From Terriglobus roseus DSM 18391 (GTDB taxonomy: Bacteria; Acidobacteriota; Terriglobia; Terriglobales; Acidobacteriaceae): a stretch of 64,000 nucleotides of DNA. The notes beneath the pieces were generated by a model. It worked only from the letters and a program-made list of their open reading frames with translations, had not been told where the DNA came from and did not search any database. Of the stretch, positions 37,811 to 46,533 are shown piece after piece. Position numbers and translations under genes: made by a program. Numbering within the stretch: the stretch's first letter is position 1; the number at the start of each line of letters is the position of its first letter. The stretch lies in NCBI RefSeq assembly GCF_000265425.1, contig NC_018014.1, positions 558,001 through 622,000 of the forward strand, given 5' to 3'.

Positions 37811-38506
37811 ATGAGTTCGACGATTGGCAATATTCTCATGGACAAGCTGCCCGCGGAGATTCGCGACCGGGTGATGGCGTCGGCTACGTTTCTTGATCTC
37901 CCGATCCGTACGTCGCTGTTTCGTTCGCAGGAGATTCCGGAGTATCTCTACTTTCTGACCGGCGGGCTGACGTCTGCAGTGGTTGCGATGAACGATGGTG
38001 GCTCTGCCGAGGTGGGGATGTGCGGCAAGGAAGGCATCGTGGGAGCGAGCGCTCTGCTGGGGCCGGCGTTGATGCAGGTGGAGTGTTTTATGCAGATCGC
38101 GGGTATGGGATACCGCATGCCGCTAGCCGCTGCACGCAACTGCTTTGAGGCTGTCCCCGAGTTTCGCAGGATCGTACTGTCGTATGTGCAGGAACAGATG
38201 GTGATCGCGTCGCAGACGGGCGCATGTAACAAGCTGCATGATGCGCAGTCGCGCCTGGCGCGGTGGATATTGATGGTTGCGGATCGCATTGAGAGCGAGA
38301 CGCTGGGGCTGACGCAGGAGTTCCTGGCAGAGATGCTGGGTACGCAGCGCAGTACGGTCGTACTGGTGGCGGGCCAGTTGCAAGATAAGGGTGCGATCCA
38401 ATACCGCCGCGGTGTTGTGAAGATCCTGGACCGGTCGCTACTGACCAGCCTGGCATGCGAATGCTACGCGGTGACGAAGCGCTCACTGGATAACCTGCAC
38501 CGATGA
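37811..38506 (+). CDS. Crp/Fnr-family regulator, copy 2 of 3
   Basis: A 231-residue paralogue of its neighbours. LYFLTGGLTSAVVAMNDGGSAEVGMCGKEGIVGASALLGP, then SQTGACNKLHDAQSRLARWILMVADR and the winged helix LTQEFLAEMLGTQRSTVVLVAGQLQDKGAIQYRRGVVKI. Again the Crp cAMP-contact Arg/Ser pair is missing. GGAAGGAG lies upstream of the ATG, rather far. Own hairpin terminator follows. Targets unknown. Confidence 0.9.
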   Translation: MSSTIGNILMDKLPAEIRDRVMASATFLDLPIRTSLFRSQEIPEYLYFLTGGLTSAVVAMNDGGSAEVGMCGKEGIVGASALLGPALMQVECFMQIAGMGYRMPLAAARNCFEAVPEFRRIVLSYVQEQMVIASQTGACNKLHDAQSRLARWILMVADRIESETLGLTQEFLAEMLGTQRSTVVLVAGQLQDKGAIQYRRGVVKILDRSLLTSLACECYAVTKRSLDNLHR

Positions 38507-38513
38507 GATCGGG

Positions 38514-38540
38514 CCGCGCCAACAACGCGGTTGCTTTTTT
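38514..38540 (+). terminator. intrinsic terminator after Crp/Fnr copy 2
   Basis: CCGCG and CGCGG pair across a seven-base loop and are followed by TTGCTTTTTT, a good U-tract, eight bases after the stop. Confidence 0.6.
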
Positions 38541-38573
38541 CATCAGTGGAGACAAACATATCTCTGCGTGTTG

Positions 38574-38627
38574 CGCGAATGTCTGATAGGCGGCAGAAAC
38601 CCTATAGCGTTGCAACGTACATTCGCG
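38574..38627. promoter_or_regulatory. nested palindromes upstream of Crp/Fnr copy 3
   Basis: Arms CGCGAATGT (38574-38582) and ACATTCGCG (38619-38627) are perfectly complementary over nine bases, and inside them lies the perfect 10-base palindrome CGTTGCAACG (38608-38617). They are 115-165 bases before the start of copy 3. Either a protein operator or an RNA leader structure; the other two paralogues show no matching element. Confidence 0.4.
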
Positions 38628-38740
38628 TGGAGACAGTTTCCGCAAGTACAGGAGACACATGAACCGTCCTATCCTCAGGGAGTTACTGGGAATGGACCGG
38701 ACATCATGTTCTTTGTTCCCGGGGGCCCAAGGACAGACAG

Positions 38741-39451
38741 ATGCCCGCGCGTTCGAATGTTTTGATTGAAGCACTTTCGCCAGATCTGCGGAAACAACTC
38801 CTCGCACTTGCGCGGACCGTGGATCTGCCGCAAGGCACCGTACTCTATGCCTCTGGCGAGCCATGCCAGTATGCCTATTTCCTTACCGGCGGCGTTGCCT
38901 CCGTGGTGGTCAGCGTCTCTGATGGCAGCTCTGCCGAGGTCGGCATGATCGGCGCGGAGAGTATCGCGGGTGGTCACGCCCTGCTGGGACCGCGACCGCC
39001 ACTTTCGCAATGCTTTATGCAGGTTGCCGGCGGTGGACTTCGTGTTGCCGTCGCGGACCTGCGTCGGCTGTTCCTTGATTCAGAAGAGTTTCGTTCCCGG
39101 ATCCTTGAAGCGCTGCAGTTGCAGATGCTGATGGTGGATCAGATTGCCGGCTGTAACAAGCTGCACCAGGCATCGGAGCGGTTGGCGCGCTGGCTGCTGA
39201 CGGCCGCCGATCGCGTGAACAGCGAGACGGTTTGCCTGACGCAGGAGGCCATCTCCCAGATGCTGGGAACGCGCCGTACCACCGTTGCACTGGTGGCCGG
39301 TACGTTGCAGCGTTCGGGCATGATCGGCTATCGGCGCGGCCTGGTAAAGATCGTTGACCGGCCGGCTCTTACCGAGGCGGCGTGTGACTGCTATGGCATC
39401 ACGCGGAAGCTGGTCGACGGTCTGTACAGCGAGCCGTTCGCACAGGCCTAA
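38741..39451 (+). CDS. Crp/Fnr-family regulator, copy 3 of 3
   Basis: A 236-residue paralogue, ATG preceded by AAGGA. AYFLTGGVASVVVSVSDGSSAEVGMIGAESIAGGHALLGP, VDQIAGCNKLHQASERLARWLLTAADR and the winged helix LTQEAISQMLGTRRTTVALVAGTLQRSGMIGYRRGLVKI. Recognition helices of the three copies share RTT/RST-VALVAG, so they may read similar sites. The sensor domains differ more, which hints at different signals. No cofactor ligands visible. Confidence 0.9.
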   Translation: MPARSNVLIEALSPDLRKQLLALARTVDLPQGTVLYASGEPCQYAYFLTGGVASVVVSVSDGSSAEVGMIGAESIAGGHALLGPRPPLSQCFMQVAGGGLRVAVADLRRLFLDSEEFRSRILEALQLQMLMVDQIAGCNKLHQASERLARWLLTAADRVNSETVCLTQEAISQMLGTRRTTVALVAGTLQRSGMIGYRRGLVKIVDRPALTEAACDCYGITRKLVDGLYSEPFAQA

Positions 39452-39497
39452 GGCTTACTGGTTGTCTTCGCTCGCACGGTACGCGGTAGCATGAGGT

Positions 39498-40595
39498 ATG
39501 CGCTCATTTTCTCTTTTGCTGCTTGCCGCGGCCCTCGCGTCTCCGTTTGTCTCGTCCGCCGCACAGACCCCTGCGAAGATCCCCGTGAAGGTGGTCGTGG
39601 TGGCCATGTTCGAGGTGGGCAACGACACCGGTGACATGCCCGGCGAGTTCCAGCACTGGGTTGAGGGCGAGCACCTGACAAAGCGGTTCGCCCTGCCTGC
39701 CGCGTATCACGATGCCCTGATGAACGACGATGGCGTGCTAGGGATTGTGACCGGTGTTGGTACCGCTCGCGCTGCCGCAACGGTGATGGCGCTGGGCACC
39801 GATCCCCGCTTCGATCTGACGCATGCGTATTGGCTGGTTGCCGGTATCGGCGGGATCGATCCGCAGGTGGGATCGCTTGGATCGGCGGTGTGGTCGGACT
39901 GGATTGTGGACGGCGACATTGCGCATGAGATCGATCCGCGCGAGGCTCCGAAGGACTGGAAGACGGGGTATGTTCCTCTTCGTAAGAGCACGCCGTACGA
40001 AGAGCCGCGCACCGACGAGAACGGTATTGTCTTTCACCTGAATACGGGGCTGGTCGACTGGGCGTATGGTTTGACCCGCAATGTGAAGCTGCCGGACACG
40101 GCGGAGATCCGCGAGCGTCGCCAGGACTTTGCCGGCGAGAATGCGAAGCGTCCGCCGTTTGTTCTGCGCGGCGATAACCTGTCGGCCGGTACCTTCTGGC
40201 ATGGCAAGATGCTGAATCAGTGGGCGCGCGACTGGGTGAAGTACCAGACGAACGGCGCGGGTACGTACGCAATCTGCGGCATGGAAGATACCGGCACGAT
40301 GCAGTCGCTGACGTGGCTGGAGCGTGCGGGCAAGGTGGATGCGAAGCGCGTGCTGATCCTGCGCACGGCGAGCAACTATGACCAGCAGCGCCAAGGCCTG
40401 TCTGCCGCGGAGAGCCTGGCGGAGACGAAGATCACGAAGTACGGTGCGTTTCTGCCGTCACTGGATTCGGCGTACCGAGTGGGTGATGTGGTGGTGCGTT
40501 CCCTGTTAAGCAACTGGGCGCAGGATCGGGACCGCATGCCGGGTGCAACGCCAGAGATGTCGCCGGGTTCTGCGAAAAAGCCGACGCAGCCGTAA
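39498..40595 (+). CDS. NUP family purine nucleoside permease-like protein, exported
   Basis: A 365-residue protein with a signal peptide (MRSFSLLLLAAALASPFVSSAAQ). KVVVVAMFEVGNDTGDMPGEFQHWVEG, GVGTARAAATVMALG, YWLVAGIGGIDPQVGSLGSAVWSDWIVDGD and GTYAICGMEDTGTMQSL match the purine nucleoside permease (NUP) family. Despite the name, the fold resembles nucleoside phosphorylases and no membrane spans follow the signal, so a periplasmic nucleoside-binding or -cleaving role is as likely as transport. Stand-alone gene. Confidence 0.85.
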   Translation: MRSFSLLLLAAALASPFVSSAAQTPAKIPVKVVVVAMFEVGNDTGDMPGEFQHWVEGEHLTKRFALPAAYHDALMNDDGVLGIVTGVGTARAAATVMALGTDPRFDLTHAYWLVAGIGGIDPQVGSLGSAVWSDWIVDGDIAHEIDPREAPKDWKTGYVPLRKSTPYEEPRTDENGIVFHLNTGLVDWAYGLTRNVKLPDTAEIRERRQDFAGENAKRPPFVLRGDNLSAGTFWHGKMLNQWARDWVKYQTNGAGTYAICGMEDTGTMQSLTWLERAGKVDAKRVLILRTASNYDQQRQGLSAAESLAETKITKYGAFLPSLDSAYRVGDVVVRSLLSNWAQDRDRMPGATPEMSPGSAKKPTQP

Positions 40596-40709
40596 CGACT
40601 TACCGACGGAAGTGAGCCCTCGTGCCAAGGCGCGGGGGCTTTTCTGCGTCTGGCTGTTGCAGGGCCAGGAAGCACGCGGCAGCTATGATGGAGCGGAATC
40701 GTCTGGAGC

Positions 40710-41990
40710 ATGATGAAGATGAAGTCTGTTGTCCTCGCCGCTTTCGCCGCCGTTTCATTTGCTCTTCCCGTCGCCGCGCAAACTGTGTGTGATCCCCATG
40801 CTTACGGTGCGAAGGCCGATGGCAAGACGAAGGACACGGCCGCCATTCAGAAGGCGATCGAGATCTGTGCGCCCAAGCATGGGACGGTGATCCTGAAGGG
40901 CGGGACCTTCCTCTCCGGACCGCTGACACTGCGCAGCGACCTGACACTCGAGATCGACAAGGGCGCGACGCTGCTGGGTTCGCGGGATATCGACGACTAC
41001 CCATTGCGTGAAGACGCGAAGTGGCGGCGTGTTGCGCTGCTGCACGCGGACCACGTCAGCAACCTGCGGGTTACGGGCGGGAAGACGGAGGGCGGCATCA
41101 TCGACGGCTCCGGCGATATTTTCTGGGAGATGGCGCGGACGCATCGCGTGCCGAATGACACGAGTGGCAGCGGCGGTTACCCGCGGCCGATGCTGGTCGA
41201 CATCACGGAGTCGCAGCACCTGACGTTCGACCACATCACGCTGCAGAACTCACCGATGTACAACCTGACGTTCTTCTTTTGCGACGGCATCAAGATCGAT
41301 CACACGATCATTCGGAATCCGGCGAAGACGGGGCCGAACACGGATGGTATCGATCCGTTCTCGTCGAAGAACATTGAGATCTCGTATGTCGACATCGATA
41401 CCGGTGATGACGACATTGCTCTCAAGAGCGGACTGGTGGAACGTGACCCGAAGATCGGGCCGGTGGAGCATGTCTATATCCACGACAGCATCTTTCGTCA
41501 TGGCCATGGTCTGTCGGTCGGCAGCGAACTCGCGGGCGGCATCAGCGATGTGCGAGTTGAAAATATCGTGATGGAGAATACCGATGCGGGCGTGCGGATC
41601 AAGAGCAATCGCACCCGCGGCAACGACATCCATGATCTGCACTACAAGAACATCCAGATGACGGGTGTGGGCCAGCCGATCCAGATCACCGAGTATTACC
41701 CAAAGTGGCCTGCTGCCGGTACGGATACGGCGAAGGCTGTCGACGCGCACACGCCACGCTTCCATGACATTTCGCTCGAGAACATTACGGCTACGGGGGC
41801 TAAGGACGCCATCATCATCGGTATTCCCGAGTACCCGATCCAGAACCTGACGCTGACGAAGATCAGCATCAGCGGCGAGAAGGGGCTGCAGATCCGCAAT
41901 GCGGAGGTGACGATGCAGGATGTGGTGGTGAAGCCGGCGAGCGGTGAGGCGATTGTGAAGGAAGAGGGCGCGAAGGTGGTTGTGAAGTAA
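40710..41990 (+). CDS. secreted glycoside hydrolase family 28 (polygalacturonase-like)
   Basis: A 426-residue right-handed beta-helix enzyme with signal peptide (MKMKSVVLAAFAAVSFALPVAAQ). CDPHAYGAKADGKTKDTAAIQKAI is the pectate-lyase-3-like start; the GH28 catalytic motifs are complete: NTDGID, GDDDIALKS, GHGLSVGSE and RIKS. It hydrolyses alpha-1,4-galacturonosyl or rhamnogalacturonan bonds in pectin by inversion. Exo or endo action cannot be read. Followed by palindromic repeats. Confidence 0.94.
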   Translation: MMKMKSVVLAAFAAVSFALPVAAQTVCDPHAYGAKADGKTKDTAAIQKAIEICAPKHGTVILKGGTFLSGPLTLRSDLTLEIDKGATLLGSRDIDDYPLREDAKWRRVALLHADHVSNLRVTGGKTEGGIIDGSGDIFWEMARTHRVPNDTSGSGGYPRPMLVDITESQHLTFDHITLQNSPMYNLTFFFCDGIKIDHTIIRNPAKTGPNTDGIDPFSSKNIEISYVDIDTGDDDIALKSGLVERDPKIGPVEHVYIHDSIFRHGHGLSVGSELAGGISDVRVENIVMENTDAGVRIKSNRTRGNDIHDLHYKNIQMTGVGQPIQITEYYPKWPAAGTDTAKAVDAHTPRFHDISLENITATGAKDAIIIGIPEYPIQNLTLTKISISGEKGLQIRNAEVTMQDVVVKPASGEAIVKEEGAKVVVK

Positions 41991-42013
41991 GTGTTCGCGC
42001 CTACGCGCGAATA

Positions 42014-42057
42014 CCCCACCCTTTCGCGGTAAAGCCTGCGAAAGAATGGGGCACCGG
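42014..42057. repeat. palindromic intergenic repeat, family 1
   Basis: CCCCACC, then stem CTTTCGC / GCGAAAG with an eleven-base loop, then AATGGGGCACCGGG. Same flanks as the copies near 31.2 and 31.3 kb with a different stem. Between convergent GH28 and CsbD-like genes. Confidence 0.8.
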
Positions 42058-42085
42058 GATCGTATCGCTGCACCGGGAGGAACCC

Positions 42086-42146
42086 GAGGCTAAAGCCCCG
42101 TCGAAACGTTGGTTCATTCAGGGGCCTGAAGGCCCCTGCTCCTCCG
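42086..42146. repeat. intergenic repeat, family 2 (double hairpin)
   Basis: GGCT-AA-AGCC followed by the 8-bp stem CAGGGGCC / GGCCCCTG with TGAA loop at 42119-42138, then CTCCTCCGTC. Matches 31084-31146 apart from a compensated base-pair change. Confidence 0.8.
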
Positions 42147-42170
42147 TCTTGCTGCTGGCACGCGGCAAAC

Positions 42171-42500
42171 TTACGAGCGGTTGATGTCCTTCAGCACATC
42201 GCTTACGCCGCTGGCTACCTTGCCGGCTGCGTCCTTGACGTGACCTACGAGCTGATCGCCTGCGCCTTCGTCGGCGAGGTCATAGTTGCCGGTGGCTTCG
42301 CCGATCTTCTGCTTGGCTGAGCCGAGCAGGCTTCCGCCGGTGCCGGTTACGCGCTGCTTGGCGCCCCATGCGCCTGCCTTGTTGGCGGCGCGCTCTACGT
42401 CTCCGTCGGCGTATGCGGGTGCGGACTCATTCAGAACAGCGATGACAGCGGCGGCCGCGCCGATGGTAAGACCTGCTAACAACCAGGGAAAAGCTTTCAT
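42171..42500 (-). CDS. CsbD-like protein with N-terminal membrane anchor
   Basis: A 109-residue protein; AGGAG precedes the ATG. MKAFPWLLAGLTIGAAAAVIAVL is a membrane segment or signal, and GSLLGSAKQKIGEATGNYDLADEGAGDQLVGHVKDAAGKVASGVSDVL follows the CsbD pattern of Lys/Gly/Ala amphipathic repeats seen in stress-induced proteins. Ordinary CsbD proteins are soluble and lack the anchor, so this one would be extracytoplasmic. Probably stress related; function not established. Confidence 0.75.
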   Translation of the reverse strand: MKAFPWLLAGLTIGAAAAVIAVLNESAPAYADGDVERAANKAGAWGAKQRVTGTGGSLLGSAKQKIGEATGNYDLADEGAGDQLVGHVKDAAGKVASGVSDVLKDINRS

Positions 42501-42712
42501 GGTGCGTATCTCCTGATGACGTGAGATGCGGTGTGCGGGGACGCGGGGCTATGGTTCGGGATTGTTTTTGTCGGGTTGTCGGGGTTGGCTGGCTTTGGTG
42601 ATGGATCGCGTTTTGTCTTGTTGGAGACTTCAGCGTTGGGCTGGTCGCGCGGATCGCGAACACTGTTGCATGTTTGCCCCCTGACATCGGTTGGGGTGGG
42701 CCAGCAGACATG

Positions 42713-42745
42713 CAGATCCCTCCGCTTTGCTGCGGGATGACAAGG
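42713..42745. repeat. GC-rich intergenic hairpin element
   Basis: In the 305-bp gap 42501-42805, CAGATCCCTCCGC and GCGGGATGACAAGG can pair through CCGC/GCGG and ATC/GAT. The CAGAT-CCTCCG...GGGATGACAA wording resembles dispersed elements I recall from Acidobacteriaceae genomes, but only one copy is in this window. The rest of the gap has no gene. Confidence 0.35.
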
Positions 42746-42805
42746 TTTAAGGGTGAGAATCTCTTCGCTGCGGGAGGATGGGCTTCGCGGAGAGTTGTGC
42801 GCCGA

Positions 42806-45208
42806 TTAGAAGCGCAGCAGGTAGCTTGCCTTTACGAAGAATTCGCGGCCGTCGTTCAGGTATTGGGGTGCGCGCGGCATGATGGTCTGGTCGGTATCGC
42901 AGCGGCCGTTGGGGAGTCGTGTGCAGAGGGCGCGGCTGAGGTTTTGCAGGTCGCTGTTGTAGCCCGCGTAGATGGCTGTGCCGGGGTGGGGCAGCCAGGT
43001 GAAGAGTACCTGCGTGCCGACCTGCTTGGTGCGTTCGAGGGAGCTGACGAGCGGGTTGCGGCCTACGGAGTCGTACTGGACGATGGCGCGCAGGCTGAAG
43101 GACCGGGTGAACTGGTAGTTGATCTTGGTGCGGAAGGTCTGGCTTTCGTAGACGTGGACGTGGCTTTGCGCGTCGAGTGCGCGGTCGAGCAGGTAGATGT
43201 TGTCGACGGTAAGCGAGCTGATGGGTTGCAGGGTGAGGGTTGCGTTCACGGTGTCGTCGGTGAGCAGTGTGGGCGGCGCTGTGCCTACGGGGTTGTAGTT
43301 GACAGTGGCGCCGTGGAAGGCCTGCAGGTTGACGGAGAACTGCGGCAGGGGCGCGGACCTGAAGACGAAGCCGATCTTGTTTTCGGCGAAGTTGGTGCGG
43401 CGGGTGAGGGCTGCGAAGTCGTTGGGGCCGAGGGTGTCGCTGTTGCCGTTGAAGATGGGCGCGAAGACGGTGTTGTGCGCAAACGCGACGAAGAAATCGT
43501 CACTGGTGTAGTGGAAGACTCGCTGGCCGCTGCGGTTGAAGGCGACGCGGAGATTCGTCTCGACACCGTAGGTTTGCAGGCCGAAGCGCTTGGCCCATGG
43601 GGATGTGGGATACCACTGATAGTTAGCCTGGGTGCTGGACTGCCGGACCTGCGGGATGGAGACGAAGCCGGGGTCTGTTTCGAAGCCCTGGCTGAAGTCG
43701 CGGTAGTTGGATTGGAAGAAGAAGCTGTGTCCGAGGCGCATGATCTGCATGCGCTCGGCCGGGCCGGCGGAGTAGGTGCCGTCCTGCTGGTGGGTGCTGC
43801 TGGCGACGGCCATGCCGGTGAGGGACCAGTGATGGCCCATCTGCCAGCGGAAGTCGATGCCGCCGACTCGGTTGGCTTTGCCGGCGAGCGTGCGTTGGAC
43901 GTACATGGCTCCGAGGCTGGACTGGCTGCCGAGGTCTTGTGAGACGCGTGCTGCGACGGTTACGGCTCGCCTGTGGAAGAGGGGATCGTCCTGTGCGACG
44001 AAGGTGCCGGGATCGCGATCGTCAATGGCGAGGAAGCCGACGTTGGTGTGGCCGATCTTGCCGGTGGCGCGTGCGCCGAACTCGGGGTTGCCGATGGTGC
44101 GGGTGTAGAGCAGGGTGATGGGCGCGTCGAAGTAGCTGCTGTTCTCGAGGAAGAAGGGCCGCAGCTCGGGGTAGTAGAGGGCATAGCGCTGATTGACGCG
44201 GAACTGCGGCTGGTCGCTTTCGATCTGGCTGAAGTCAGGATTGATGGTGCCGTCGAGGACGATGGTGTCTTTGACGACGGCCTTGATGTCGCCGCCGGCG
44301 GTGCCGCTGAGGTTGCGATTGCTGAAGTAGGGGTTGTTGGCGTCGTCGGTGTTGAGTTCCTTGATGCGGTGGGCGATGCCGTAGGGGTTGAGCTGGATGT
44401 TGTGAGAGCTGGCGCCCTGCATGCCGAGGAGCGCGCCTTCCTGCGTGAGCGTTCCGCTGATGGATTGGGTGACGCGCGGCCAGTAGTCGGTTTCGCTGTT
44501 GCGTGGCAGGTCGCGGCGCAGGACCACGCCCCACTCGGGTGCATTGGCGCGGGAGCGGAGGCTGCGGAAGGGGATGGCGATCATGGCGAGCCAGCCCTTG
44601 GAGGTGCGGCGTGCGGCGCTGTCCCAGACCTGGTCGTAGCTGTTGTCGGTATTGCCGGGCTCGACCCAGTTGGAATCTTCCTGCACGCCTGCGGGATTGA
44701 CCTGGAAGAGGACGCCGCGGCGACGGTCTTCCAGGGGGTCGAGGAGGATGCCGACGGAGTCGTCTGCGTCGATGTTCTCGCGGCGGGCGAGGTGGCCCCG
44801 GATGGTCTCGGGGTGGTGGTCGTAACAGACGAAGATTGCGAAGAAGGTGGTGGCGGTGCGGCCGAGCCAGACGTCGGTGCGTTCTGTGGGCTGGGCGTTG
44901 TCGATGGGGCTGTTCTGGATGAAGTTGCCGACGCGGGTCATGTGCTCTTTCACCCAGGCGGAGGGTTCCATGCCGTCGAAGTCGTTGAGCGAGGCATCGC
45001 GATCGAGTTTGGGGACGTTGGCCGTTAGATTTGCGCCATGCGCCTGGCGTGGTGAGGTGGGCGTGCGGCCGGCGGCGGCACCGGTCTGGGACTTTGCGGC
45101 GTCCTGCGCGTGGGTGAAGGCGGGGAGGCACAGCAGGGCAAGAGCGGCCGCGACGAGTCGGAGGCGCGACACCGCGGTGCGGGCGTGGGTACAGGGGATG
45201 AGCTTCAT
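42806..45208 (-). CDS. DUF5916 outer-membrane protein with CBM9-like domain
   Basis: An 800-residue exported protein. ATG at 45208 gives the basic signal MKLIPCTHARTAVSRLRLVAAALALLCLPAFTHA. Residues about 60-260 are a carbohydrate-binding family 9-like sandwich (LNDFDGMEPSAWVKEH, TERTDVWLGRTATTFFAIFVCYDHHPETIRG, DDSVGILLDPLEDRRRGVLFQVNPAGVQEDS). The rest is DUF5916, predicted as an outer-membrane beta-barrel: ETDYWPRV, NPDFSQIESDQPQFRVNQRYALYYPELRPFFLENSSYF, and a last strand ending FFVKASYLLRF with the terminal Phe. Probably sugar-binding at the cell surface. Ligand unknown. Confidence 0.88.
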   Translation of the reverse strand: MKLIPCTHARTAVSRLRLVAAALALLCLPAFTHAQDAAKSQTGAAAGRTPTSPRQAHGANLTANVPKLDRDASLNDFDGMEPSAWVKEHMTRVGNFIQNSPIDNAQPTERTDVWLGRTATTFFAIFVCYDHHPETIRGHLARRENIDADDSVGILLDPLEDRRRGVLFQVNPAGVQEDSNWVEPGNTDNSYDQVWDSAARRTSKGWLAMIAIPFRSLRSRANAPEWGVVLRRDLPRNSETDYWPRVTQSISGTLTQEGALLGMQGASSHNIQLNPYGIAHRIKELNTDDANNPYFSNRNLSGTAGGDIKAVVKDTIVLDGTINPDFSQIESDQPQFRVNQRYALYYPELRPFFLENSSYFDAPITLLYTRTIGNPEFGARATGKIGHTNVGFLAIDDRDPGTFVAQDDPLFHRRAVTVAARVSQDLGSQSSLGAMYVQRTLAGKANRVGGIDFRWQMGHHWSLTGMAVASSTHQQDGTYSAGPAERMQIMRLGHSFFFQSNYRDFSQGFETDPGFVSIPQVRQSSTQANYQWYPTSPWAKRFGLQTYGVETNLRVAFNRSGQRVFHYTSDDFFVAFAHNTVFAPIFNGNSDTLGPNDFAALTRRTNFAENKIGFVFRSAPLPQFSVNLQAFHGATVNYNPVGTAPPTLLTDDTVNATLTLQPISSLTVDNIYLLDRALDAQSHVHVYESQTFRTKINYQFTRSFSLRAIVQYDSVGRNPLVSSLERTKQVGTQVLFTWLPHPGTAIYAGYNSDLQNLSRALCTRLPNGRCDTDQTIMPRAPQYLNDGREFFVKASYLLRF

Positions 45209-45408
45209 GGGACGTCTGCCGGCCAATACGCAAACCGCAGGCGGTCTGATCCCGATTTCTTCCGGGTTTCGGCTTGTGTCTTCAGCGTAGGCATGGCGAC
45301 GGAGGAAAACGGTTACGAGGTATTCAAAAGGTAACGTCAAGTTGCGCAGCGGTGCCGCTTTTGGGCGTGTCGTCGCTGGAAACGCAGTCGCTTTAGACTC
45401 AGAGGGGT

Positions 45409-46449
45409 ATGCCGACTGTCACTGCTGTTCGCTCGTTTGCGAAGATCAACCTGGGTTTGAGGATTGGGCCGCCGCGCGCGGACGGATTCCATCATCTGCA
45501 CACGCTTTACCAGACGATCGGGCTGTTCGATGAGCTGACGGTGGAGGCGGAGCGCGCTCGGATGACGGAGATCCATCTGCAGTGCAGCGATCCCCGGGTG
45601 CCGGTGGACGGGCGGAACACGGTCTATCGGATTGTGGAAGCTGCGTTACAGGCGATGGATGTGACGGCGCACGTGAAGATCTTTCTGCGGAAACATCTGC
45701 CGATGCAGGGCGGGCTGGGCGCGGGGTCTGCGAATGCTGCGGCGGCGCTGCTGGGTCTGGAGCGGCAGTTGGGTATTGCGCTGCCGGGAGCGCAGCGGTT
45801 TGCGCTGGCGGAGCGGATTGGGTCGGATGTGCCGCTGTTCCTGGTGGGAGGGACGGTCTATGGGCATAACCGGGGCGAGCTGGTGATGCCTTATCCGGAT
45901 ATCCCGGAGACGCCATGCGTGGTGGTGGCGCCGGGTGTGGGATCGTCGACGCCGCTGGCGTTTCGCGCGTGGGACGAGCGGGTGAGTTCATTGACCCCGC
46001 AGGCCGCGCAGGGTAGACTTGATGAGTTGAGCCGCGTCTACGCGTCAGCCTTTGCCCCAACGGGTCCGGCGAGCGAGATCGGCGCCTCCGGTGCTTCCGG
46101 GGCACTCGATGCAGGGGATTCTGTCCCGCACGAATCTGGGAGCCTGGCCGGGAATCCTCTTCCTGCGCTTGTCCGTACCGGGATGGAAAACGACTTTCAA
46201 GAGGTCGTCTTTTCGCAGCATCCCTTTTTGCGAGACATTCTGCATGCCCTACAGGGCGATGAGGTCCTTCCGCGGGAGGAGCGTGCCTTTACGGCATCTC
46301 TTTCGGGTTCCGGGTCTTCCTTGTTTGGTCTTTATGGATCAACTGCTGCCGCTGAAGCGGCCCAGGCACGCGCGCAGGCGTTGGGTGTGCGGTCGTTTGT
46401 GACGACCACGCTATCGCGCAAGGCGTACTGGGGCGGTCTCTTCGTTTAG
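45409..46449 (+). CDS. ispE: 4-diphosphocytidyl-2-C-methyl-D-erythritol kinase
   Basis: A 346-residue GHMP kinase. RSFAKINLGLRIGPPRADGFHHLHTLYQTI is the IspE start with the catalytic Lys; LPMQGGLGAGSANAAAALLGL is the ATP-binding GHMP loop; IGSDVPLFLVGGTVYG carries the catalytic Asp; SLSGSGSSLFGL is motif 3. It phosphorylates CDP-ME in the MEP isoprenoid route. About 50 residues longer than most IspE, from a Gly/Ser/Ala-rich insert (about 215-245). AGAGGGG precedes the ATG. Confidence 0.95.
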   Translation: MPTVTAVRSFAKINLGLRIGPPRADGFHHLHTLYQTIGLFDELTVEAERARMTEIHLQCSDPRVPVDGRNTVYRIVEAALQAMDVTAHVKIFLRKHLPMQGGLGAGSANAAAALLGLERQLGIALPGAQRFALAERIGSDVPLFLVGGTVYGHNRGELVMPYPDIPETPCVVVAPGVGSSTPLAFRAWDERVSSLTPQAAQGRLDELSRVYASAFAPTGPASEIGASGASGALDAGDSVPHESGSLAGNPLPALVRTGMENDFQEVVFSQHPFLRDILHALQGDEVLPREERAFTASLSGSGSSLFGLYGSTAAAEAAQARAQALGVRSFVTTTLSRKAYWGGLFV

Positions 46450-46533
46450 GGAACTGGCACATGCCGGTTGCGAAAACGAAAATTGGCCGCGGGCTGCAGC
46501 TGTGTCCTTAGTACACTGGTTGCGGCAGAGCTC

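Noticed and set aside
43973..45028. Long open frame on + strand inside the DUF5916 gene
   Set aside because: Antisense shadow rich in Val/Asp/Gly; no domain. The minus-strand protein has a signal peptide and beta-barrel features.
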